64,000 nt of DNA from positions 124,001 through 188,000 of the forward strand of contig NW_023357374.1 in assembly GCF_001411555.2 (NCBI RefSeq), given 5' to 3'. Source of the stretch: Juglans regia. Its lineage: Eukaryota; Streptophyta; Magnoliopsida; Fagales; Juglandaceae. A program made the translations under genes and the position numbers. The notes below the pieces were generated by a model, which was not told where the DNA came from, ran no database searches, and saw nothing but the letters and a program-made list of their open reading frames with translations. This document shows positions 55,701 to 64,000 of this stretch, piece after piece. The stretch's first letter is position 1, and each line of letters opens with the position of its first letter.

Positions 55701-58490
55701 TCCATGCACGTTACGCCACATCACCACTATGGCATACCCGCCATATGATGTGTCACTCCACTACATGGAATACACTCCTCGTATACTCCATACACGTTAC
55801 GACACATCACCACTACGGCATACCCGCCGTATGGTGCGTCACTCCATCACATGGAATACACTCCGCGTATACTCCATGCACGTTACGACACATCACCACT
55901 ATGGCATACCCGCCATATGGTGCGTCACTCCATCACATGGAATACACTTCGCGTATATTCCACGCACTTATGACACATCACCACTACGTCATACCCACTG
56001 TATGGTGTGTCACTCCATCACATGGAATACACTCCGCATGTATTCCATGCACTTATGACACATCACCACTACGGCATACCCGCCGTATGGTGCGTCACTC
56101 CATCACGTGGAATACACTCTGCGTATATTCCATGCACTTACGACACATCACCACTACGGCAGGTAGTATGGTACGTCACTCCATCACATGGAGTACACCT
56201 CGCGCGTACTCGATTTATACACACTATGCCATACCGAGTACACCTCACACGTACTCCATACACGTTACATCAGTAAAGCACATGGAGTACACTCCATGTG
56301 TACTCCAATTACATGCACTATGCCACAAAGTACACTCTACTCGTACTTATCCCACTCCACATGCCACATCACCATTATGGCATATCCGCCACATGGTGCA
56401 TCGCTCCGCCACTTGGAGTACATTTCCAATGTACTCCCTGCATGCATGTTACACCACACAGAGTACACTTAACGTGTACTCTTCCCGTTCCACAATATGC
56501 TAGGAGAGTATATTCCACATATACTCTCCTCATCTCACACTACACCCCACACAGAGTACACATAGCATGTACTCTTCCCATTCCACACATGCTATGCCAC
56601 CATTACAACAGGGTCCACAACATTGCACAGCGCACTACCCAATTACACTCAACACTTCACAGTACATTACATGGCACAACACATCTCCATCCAACATGTA
56701 TATGCCCAACACTTCACTACACAGAATGTCCAACACTTCATTACACAGAATGCCCAACACTTCATTACACAGCATCACATCACAATACCACAACTCCACA
56801 AATACTAACAACATAGTCCACAACCTAGTCAACTAATCAATATCCAACATAATTAATGAGGGATAGAGCGTTATATCATCGATGGGATAACCCGTGCGTT
56901 GCTCGTTGATTGTCACAGCCGATGATGTCGAAAGGGTTGTACGTGGCAGCTAACCCACGTACGGTAACTGTTTAGGCATTTAGATAGCTAGGTGTGGTCT
57001 TGGAAGGGCTCGTGATGGCCTTGTGATGGTGGCAAGGGGCATAACACGGTGGATCTAGCCGTGTACAGTGGCAGTCAACCATGCACAGTGGCTGTCCATC
57101 ACGTGCAGTGATTACCCACACATAAAGTGATGGTTTGGACCTAGGGCTTGTCTAAGGGTGGTGCGGTGAATCTCGTGGTGGAGTTGGGGTGGCACCACAG
57201 TGGCTCACGGTGGCGGATCTGGCCATACCGTGGAGGAGAAGCCGTGGGAGAGTGAGAGAGAGTGTGCTCTCGTGGGTGGCAGATCGGGGCCGTGGGAGGT
57301 TGGGTTGGCTTGGTGGCGGCCTGAGGAGGCTAGAGGTGGTGGTTACCAGCCGTGGGTGGCGGTGCACGGCGTGCAACCCGTGCTTGAGAGAGGAAGGACC
57401 CGTGAGGTGGAGGAGGGGGTTTCTGGCCATGGGTCACGTGGGGGAACTCGAGGAGGAGCCATGGTGTCACAAGGTGGTCGTGGGTGCTGCGCATGGCGGC
57501 GCTAGAGGTCGTGCACGGTGAAGCCGTGCGTGGGTCTCCTTGTGCGTGCGTGTGTGCGAAGGAGGGAAGGTGGCTGTGCAACGGGGGCTGAGTTCGCTGG
57601 GGGGGTGGTGGCCGGTGGCAGAGGAAGCTGCCAAGGGAGTGGTGGCATTGGAGGCGGCGCACGGCGGTGCAGTGACCTTGAGCCCGTTCGGGCTTCACAC
57701 TTCTAAGGGAGAGGAAAAGAGAGCGTGAGAGGGAGAGATTGGCTTGGATGGACTTGCCGAAGGGAGAGAGGGCCAATGGTGCCGGCGGTGAGAGCTGGTG
57801 GCGCACGGCGGCACCGGGCTGAGGCCTTAAGCTGAGGGCTACGGGGAAAAGTGAGGGGGGGTCTGGGTATTTAACCCAGTCCCTTCGTTCGGGGATCCAC
57901 GTAATGATCTAATGATGAGGAATTAAAATACTTATTTGAAAATGCGTAAACGTTAACTTAATTAAAAGCACTTAGAGGAATTAAGGTAAATATTATTTTA
58001 AACTGACTTTAGTTTATAAAATAATGTTCTTTATTATTAATAAAATGATGAAGTCTCACTTAACATATTTAAAAGGGTTAAACCATTTAATTAATAAAAG
58101 TTCTCAACATAATTTAAATTTCTTAATATTTTAAATAACTGGAATCATTTTAATAATTAATATTAAAATGATCTCCGACAATTATAATATTTTGGAGCTC
58201 TTCAAAATATTATAATTGTCTCATTTAAAAACAAGTTTAACTCAACGGTACTGGAAATATCTCATATAATTATTTCCAGTACATTTAAAACACTGGATGT
58301 ACTTTAGAAGTCACTTAATATCTTAAGAGACACGCCATCGTGATTTGGTACGCATGATGAGGCTCGCAGTCGCTAGAAGGAAGGGCAGATGATCACATAA
58401 TCTCTGCCTTTGGGATTTGCTTACTTCATAAAGACGAAACATACGTCAGAGGGGAGAAGCGTACGCAAGAAGAAGGTGCTGGGTATTACA
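52792..58490 (-). mobile_element. Inner long LTR-like unit, reverse insertion (5,699 bases)
   Basis: Flanked by a perfect 5-base duplication AGTTC (52787-52791 and 58491-58495). In reverse it begins TGTAATACCCAGCACC at 58490 and ends ACGGGCATTACA at 52792, so it has TG...CA ends. Reverse 58490-56830 matches 50968-52770, and reverse 56830-54310 matches 58496-61007. From 54310 leftwards it diverges from the outer unit. No coding domain was found inside. The simplest reading is a solo LTR of a gypsy family with very long LTRs, inserted into an LTR of a sister subfamily. Confidence 0.8.
55530..56400 (-). repeat. 85-90-base minisatellite in the inner unit
   Basis: About nine units share CACATCACCACTATGGCATA, then CCCGCCATATGG and GGAATACACTCC..GTATACTCC. 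The spacing is 85-87 bases for most units (55732, 55818, 55903, 55989, 56074, 56159). The 335-codon frame across it is a by-product of the repeat. Confidence 0.9.
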
Positions 58491-58769
58491 AGTTCGTTGT
58501 ATTGGGATGTTCTGTGTAGTGAAGTGTTGGGCATATCTGTGTAGTGTGTTGTGAAGTGTTGGGCGTAGTTGGAAATTGTGCTATGCAGTGTTGTGGACTG
58601 TGCGGTGTAGTGTGGTTGTGGAGTATGTGCTCTATTGGTGATGTGGCATGTGGAATGGGAATAGTACACGCTGAGTGTACTCTTTGTGTGGCGTAGTATG
58701 GGATAAGGAGAGTATATGTAAAATATACCTTCCTGGCGTATTGTGAAATGGGAAGAGTACACGTGAAGG

Positions 58770-59260
58770 GTACTCCATGTGGTAGAGTAATGCACCATAT
58801 GGCAGGTATGTCATAGTGATGATGTGGCGTAGAGAATATGAAGGAAGTGTACTCCATGTAGTGGAGTGATGCACCATATGGTGGGTATGCCATAGTGGTG
58901 ATGTGGCGTAGAGTGTGTGAAGGGAGTACACAGAAAGTGTACTCCATGTGTTGGAGTGATGCACCATATGGCAGGTATGCCATAGTGGTGATGTGGCGTA
59001 GTGTGTGTGAAGGGAGTACATGCGGAGTGTACTCCATGTGGTGGAGTGATGCACCATATGGCGGGTATGCCATAATGGTGATGTGGCGTAGTGTGTTTGA
59101 AGAGAGTACACACGGAGTGTACTCCATGTGGTGGAGTGATGCACCATATGGCGGGTATGTCATAATGATGATGTGGCGTAACGTGTGTGAAAGGAGTACA
59201 CGAGACGTCTACTCCATGTAGTGGAGCAATGAGCAATGCACCATGTGGCGTGTATGTCGT
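58770..59260 (+). repeat. Same minisatellite in the outer unit, fewer copies
   Basis: About six units of the same motif in the opposite orientation (GCACCATATGGCGGGTATGCC), starting near 58795, 58875, 58961, 59051, 59143 and 59243. Confidence 0.88.
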
Positions 59261-60126
59261 AATGGTGACAGATCGTAGCGTATGAAAATGGAGTATACAT
59301 AGAGTGTACTCCACGAGGCAGTGACACTCCGTGTGGCGTGTCGCAGAGAAAATGATGGTTGTGTGATTGATGGGCGTGGAATGTGATGAATAGTATTGGG
59401 AATTGTGGAACAGTGTCTCGAAATAGTTATGGCGTAGCCTGTAGTCTGAGGTGACAAGTAGTCACGTGAAGTGTCACCGTGATGGACTTATGGCTAGAAG
59501 TATGTGTGAAGTAGCAGAACAAGTATCAGAGTAATGCAGCTGCAGCATGACTGGGCAACGTCATGAAGTGACGTGGTTATTGACAGTCGTGCTTATGATG
59601 GGTGAGGAGTTAGTGTAGAAATGATGTAGCAGGATGGTGACAAGATGTCACGATGTGATACGACGTGCATGAGGGATCGTACTCGTGATGAGTTAGGAGT
59701 TGGCGTAGAAATGATGTAGCGGGATGTCAGGTCACTTGACAAGATCATGGTGTAGCTTGGGTGTAGTTTCGAGCTATATGACGTAACATAAGGCGTAGTT
59801 GTGAATATAGTATTGTCGTGTTAAGTGTTGGGATGAACTATCAAAAGGGACGGGTAGCATGAAGAGTCATGCTAACCGGGTTAAGAGAAGGTTGTTATTG
59901 GAGTATGGCCCTTGTCCCTACGAGCAGGTGATCAATAGGTTATATGTTAGTCTCAAGTGATAAAGGGATAAGGTACATGTGTAATCTGGTTAAACACGTG
60001 CCAGACGGATTCACCAAATGTAATGGGTAATTTGTCCTTGACCCAGTTACACGGTGCTTAAGCATCATAGTTGGCTTAGAGCTGTGTGGCTTGTATGAAT
60101 GGAAATGAAGATTTAATGTGGGCTAA

Positions 60127-60579
60127 GAGCTTTGGCATTGCCAAGTCTAAAATTTAGTTAGAATTTTAACTTTTGGCTATAGTATTAATTTTTGACTAAA
60201 TGAGTCTACATTGGACTAGCTATCTTAAAGTTAAAATAATAAGATAATAATATTTTTTTTTTACAAATACAATTCATATATTTCCTAGATCTTCATGCTT
60301 TGTAAAAATAATGTATCTACTCTATCAATATTCGCAATCAGTAGAATAAATAATGTGCATGCCATGCATGTTTTAACATTCAAAGAGAGAGGGAAGTGAT
60401 GAAATAATAAAATATTACTTTCCATTGTGAATAGTAGCTAGCCATGTTTGGAGAGGACTTAAGATTTACTGTAGCTCAAGTCTTAAGTTTTGGACTTTTA
60501 GCTAGTCCAATGTGGAAGCTTTTTCTCACATCTAGCTAAAGTTTAGCATTGGCATTTGGCTAGTCCATTGTCAATGCTC
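60127..60579 (+). mobile_element. PIF/Harbinger-type (Tourist-like) MITE
   Basis: Ends GAGCTTTGGCATTGCC and, in reverse, GAGCATTGACAATGGAC form terminal inverted repeats; TAA flanks both sides (60124-60126, 60580-60582), the 3-base target typical of PIF/Harbinger. The related inner unit has the uninterrupted site (near 54715-54735, reverse), so the MITE entered after the two units diverged. Confidence 0.8.
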
Positions 60580-61339
60580 TAAGGTGCATAGAGGTAGTAA
60601 TGGGTGTATTATCTAGGACTGGGATGCGTGATTCCATCAGTCGGAATCATGCGTCGAATGTGGTTAGTAAGAAGAGTAAGACGAATGTCTTAGTGTCTTA
60701 ATCCTAAGGTGAATCATGGGTTCACTTTAGTGGATGAATACTCGAGGCAAGACCTTGAGTTGAAAGATGTGGTGACCGTAAGTGGTCCTCGAAGGGTTTA
60801 ACATAGTAAAGTACACATAAGAACATGGGGTAGAAGAAGAGTGTTCCAAGTGATGTGTAGCTCTATTTCTAGTTTAAGTTGCTTATGCATTAGATAGAAA
60901 ATGATGTTAAGGTTATGTGTATGCATGTAGGTTGCCATCTGACACACACATGAATGGACTGCATGATATGCAAGTAGCATGGGTCCAGGTAAGTGTTACG
61001 TTCATAATTAAATTTCCTTGTGTTTCTAACTTTAGTAACTAAATTTCTAACTTTTAGAATACCCTCTTACAATTCCTTGTGTTTCGCGCTTTATTCTTGT
61101 AGAATGTGACTATCTATGTAAGTTAGCTCTTAAATTACTATTAGTTTACTATGTATGTGTGATGGGTAAGGGAACTATAGTTTATGTTCGTATGTTGTTT
61201 TATATACCATGTCATCACATGTTTATCTATTACACGAATTATTTTGTAATGAAATACTTATCTATTACACAATATATTCTGTCTGATGTTACTATCAGTT
61301 GTAAGTAAGTGACAATACGTATGCTATCTGTTACATGTA

Positions 61340-61480
61340 TGTCAAGTCACGTAATATTCACTGTCACATGTTATGCCATGCTATGAAATGTTGTTTGTTA
61401 CATGTTATGCCATGTTATGAAATATTGTCTATTACATGTATGCCATGTTATGAAATATTGTCTGTTATATTTATGTCCCA
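61340..61480 (+). repeat. CATGTTATGCCATG-type short repeat
   Basis: Three to four diverged units of about 36 bases (GTTATGAAATATTGTCTRTTACATGTATGCCAT region). Part of the outer LTR-like unit. Confidence 0.6.
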
Positions 61481-62031
61481 AAGTATGTTATGTCTGTCGT
61501 CTTACGTTCATGTCACATCACATTACAAAATTTCATGTATGCCAGTTAAGTTACTCATGTCAATCACGACCCTATGCGCTAGAATAAGGTAATATCATAG
61601 TAGAACTCCTTTGTTCAAGCTGGAGTGTCTAAATAGGTGTGAAATTTTCTGGGTTGACGAAGTATAGTCAATAGGTTGCGAATGGGGCGTAACTAGTTGG
61701 TTATCGGAGCGCGCCAAACACTAATGCTGATGGAGCCACACTATATGTTACGTGTGTCCACAGCAAGTGTGGCACAAACAATTTATGGAGCCACAACAAT
61801 TGTGGAGTATACACTACATGAGACACAACAATGTATTAATGCACTCACAGCTGCTATAGACACCTATGGTGTGATGTAATAATCGACAAGGACACACGGC
61901 TTAAGGGGACCCGTGTAGCACCCGTATGATCACTTTTATTAATTAAGTTTATTGAATAAGATTCCAAGTTCATGTATTTTACGTTCAAGTCATACTTCAC
62001 GTTATATTATGTTTAAGTTTACATTCATGTC

Positions 62032-62191
62032 AATCATGGTAACCCCATCAGATAAGAAGACGCAATCATGGTAACCCCATGAGATAATAACACGCAATCA
62101 TGATAACCCTATGAGATAAGAATAGGCAATCATGGTAACCCCATGAGATAAGACTACTCTATCATGGTGAGCCCATGAGACAAGAATATGT
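62032..62191 (+). repeat. 32-base tandem repeat, five units
   Basis: Units starting AATCATGGTAACCCCATGAG, spaced by exactly 32 bases for the first units, the last two more diverged. Part of the outer LTR-like unit; no spacer pattern, so not a CRISPR. Confidence 0.9.
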
Positions 62192-62194
62192 TTC

Positions 62195-62650
62195 AAGTTC
62201 ATGTTTATGCCATGTTATGTTTAAGTTCAAGTTCATGTTCATGTTATGTATGTCCACGTCCATGCTATGTTTCAAGTCCATATTATGTTTCAAATTGACG
62301 TTTATGTCAGGTTATGTTCACGTTGATGTTATGTTCAAGTTCATGTTCATGTTATGTCATGTTCACGTTCACGTTATATTTCAAGTTCAAGTTTATGTTA
62401 TATTATGCTCAGGTTCATGTTATGTTCAAGTTCATATTCAAATTATGTATGTTCACGTTCATGCTATGTTTCGAGTCATGTTATGTTTCGAGTCAGTCCA
62501 TGTTATGTTTTAAGTTCACGTATATGCCATATCAAGTCAAGCTAAGTTTCAGTTTCAGTTCAAGTTATGTCATTTATGCCATGCTATATGTCAAGTTATG
62601 TCATTTATGCCGAGCTATATGTCAAGTTATGCTATGCTTACTTATGACTT
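62195..62650 (+). repeat. CAAGTTCATGTTATGTT low-complexity block
   Basis: Irregular repeats of TTCAAGTTCATGTT / ATGTTATGTT of 12-20 bases. Reading frames across it (V/M/F/S-rich) are by-products of the repeat. Confidence 0.75.
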
Positions 62651-63257
62651 TGATTATATATTCATGCTTTTACTGTCATGCATGCATCATTAACTTGTGT
62701 GGAAGTTTCCTGTTAACTTTCTGAGATTTATAATCAAATCTTATCGTGGTAATCCCAACTACCATTCCCCTCAAATCGTAGGCGATGTGCTAGGATCAGA
62801 GTAGGGAGCAAACACTAACAGACTGGAGACGGTTGACTAGACGCGTAGATGCAACACGGAGCTTGCAGCCTCCATAGTTAGGTCTTTGGATAGTATTCTA
62901 GCATGGTTAGTCGAGTTATGTGAGTTACTCAACGAACTAGCCCAATAGTGTATTTTGGCAATGTAATTATGGAGCCATGTTTCCGTTATTTTGGGATTAC
63001 AATCTTTTGAGACCCGTGCTGTAATCGTGGATGTTTTAAGTATACATGGTTTATGTTTTAATTATTTGGGATATTATAAGTTTGGTGCATAGTTATGCTC
63101 AAGAAAAAAATTATCCACTGCGAATATTGCATAATGTTAGATGTATGTTAGAAACATTGCATCTTATATGTCATGAACAGGGAGATGTAACCTTGTGTTG
63201 CATGTCCCGACGCTTCGGATGCCCCTCCGATCCCAAACGGATTCTGGTGGTGTCACA

Positions 63258-63564
63258 AAAACTATTACACATTAATATAAAACTATTACAAACTAATCTA
63301 AAAAAGATTACAAGTAGTTTGAATAGCTTAAGAATAACAATACATCACAAGAACAAAAATAAATAAATAAATGTAACAAAATTACAAATCTATTTGAAAA
63401 ACATAGTCCTTCCAACGCCAAGTGTTCAATAAAACCTAAAAAAAAAATAAGGATAAAAATGAGGATATGTTGTCTCAAAAAGAAAAGAACTCAAGTAGGA
63501 AAAAATAATAACATAAGTACAAACTACATAGAATGAAATAACAAACAAATAGTGTATCAAACTA
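63258..63564. other. Unassigned AT-rich stretch
   Basis: A-rich, with no supported frame. It lies just downstream (in reverse sense) of the hAT transposase end and may be its 3' flank. Confidence 0.4.
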
Positions 63565-64000
63565 TCAATGTGAAGTCGAAGTAGATTGAGATGGAGCCTC
63601 TTTTCCTGAACTCGTCCCTACAATAATTGAAATCAAAATTAAGTTTGTCATGTAAATTTAAAACAATCTATGTAAGAAATGAGTTAATTAAGAGCAATTA
63701 TCGCTTCCAGTGTGATCAACATCCCCCACCTCGTAGCTCTCCGCAAAGTCCACCAATTCTTACATACCTAAATTGATTTCCCTTTAATACAATTCTTAGT
63801 GGAAATCAAAGTATCCACAGTGCTAAGACACAACAAACTCTTAAACGAATCTAATATGCACTCCCCGATGCTAAATGAAAACTCTAAAGCTACGATAGAA
63901 ATATGGATGACCAAAATACTATGGACTATCTATAAGAACAGGATACTTGATGGCATTTACCTTTCGCCAATCTAAAATATCAAATTCCTCTACATATGGG
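63565..64000 (-). pseudogene. hAT transposase C-terminus (zf-BED/RICESLEEPER-like), decayed, partial
   Basis: Minus strand from the right edge: PYVEEFDILDWRKVNAIKYPVL (63999-63934), then after a one-base shift LVIHISIVALEFSFSIGECILDSF and TLISTKNCIKGKSI, then ELVDFAESYEVGDVDHTG and, after a possible intron, GTSSGKEAPSQSTSTSH stop at 63565. FDILDWWK...YP.L and the S..ES.FS.GGR.LD..R pattern are the hAT dimerisation domain (PF05699), which holds the transposase dimer together. One stop and one frameshift are seen in the part inside the window; the catalytic region lies to the right, outside. Confidence 0.75.

Larger units (their letters stand above)
50968..63257 (+). mobile_element. Outer long LTR-like unit (probably a solo LTR), interrupted
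   Basis: Starts TGTAATACCCCACTCC at 50968 and probably ends GGTGGTGTCACA at 63257. It is split at 52792-58490 by a related reverse insertion and also carries a MITE. Without the main insertion it is about 6.6 kb. It holds no gag or pol. Its two halves (50968-52791 and 58491 on) match consecutive parts of the inserted unit in inverted orientation, which proves they were once joined. Flanks GAAAT and AAAAC do not give a clear target duplication, so the right end is uncertain. Confidence 0.65.

Noticed and set aside
55496..56503. A 335-codon frame rich in H, T and Y
   Set aside because: It translates the 85-90-base minisatellite, which happens to lack stops; frames appear equally in the other orientation at 58486-59163.
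62032..62191. Regular 32-base repeats that resemble a CRISPR
   Set aside because: Direct tandem repeats without unique spacers, in plant repeat DNA, and no cas genes.
62175..62724. M/F/V-rich frames near 62.2-62.7 kb
   Set aside because: By-products of CAAGTTCATGTTATG-type repeats; no conservation expected.

Overview
The window is plant nuclear DNA made almost entirely of nested transposable elements. The evidence is several plant-type lineages side by side: Ty3/gypsy elements with a CRM-like and an Athila-like polyprotein, a Ty1/copia element, two CACTA (En/Spm) transposons, an L1-type LINE with a DUF4283-like ORF1, hAT and PIF-type MITEs, and a hAT transposase tail. A dicot tree is likely. 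One MITE type (46.2-46.4 kb) reminds me of repeats common in Fagales, but that is a weak hint. I found no convincing host gene, tRNA or rRNA; the only candidate low-copy stretches are 33.7-36.2 kb and 45.2-46.2 kb.

Layout. 1-8.9 kb: a CRM-like family in several layers. An old reverse-strand LTR (210-1000 plus 5783-5797) is split by a forward non-autonomous copy, E1 (1001-5777, target duplication ACCCA). Remnants of another LTR family follow (5.8-6.9 kb), then a truncated forward copy, E3 (6910-8870). 8.9-16 kb: E2, a nearly full-length reverse copy (8871-15953) with a 1511-codon Gag-Pol frame and almost identical LTRs. 16-29.7 kb: a CACTA transposon (CACTA1) broken by an Athila-like element (about 16416-28497). 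That element in turn holds a second non-autonomous CRM-like copy, E4 (21698-26450, target duplication TCTTA). 29.7-33.3 kb: a decayed copia element whose gag is cut by the CACTA1 end. 36.2-45.2 kb: a complete but decayed CACTA element (CACTA2) with recognisable inverted ends and a TAT target duplication. 46.5-51 kb: a LINE remnant carrying a hAT-type MITE. 51-63.3 kb: a very long LTR-like unit into which a related unit inserted in reverse (52792-58490, target duplication AGTTC), with minisatellites and a PIF-type MITE. The right edge carries a decayed hAT transposase C-terminus on the minus strand.

How it works together. E2 encodes every step of retrotransposition: Gag, protease, RT, RNase H and integrase. 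E1 and E4 share its type of LTR ends, leader, polypurine tract and Gag N-terminus but have lost the Gag core, RT and the integrase catalytic core. Each still keeps a long open frame, so both look like products of a non-autonomous lineage mobilised in trans by E2-like copies. The most unusual signal is that these two separate copies share one rearranged, still-open reading frame, with a tandemly repeated LHExLWEYHLPFI-like block at an integrase deletion junction.

Most other coding remnants are decayed, and many stops fall where a Trp or Gln codon is expected. This fits decay by C-to-T change in methylated DNA. All family assignments come from reading motifs by eye; no database search was run.
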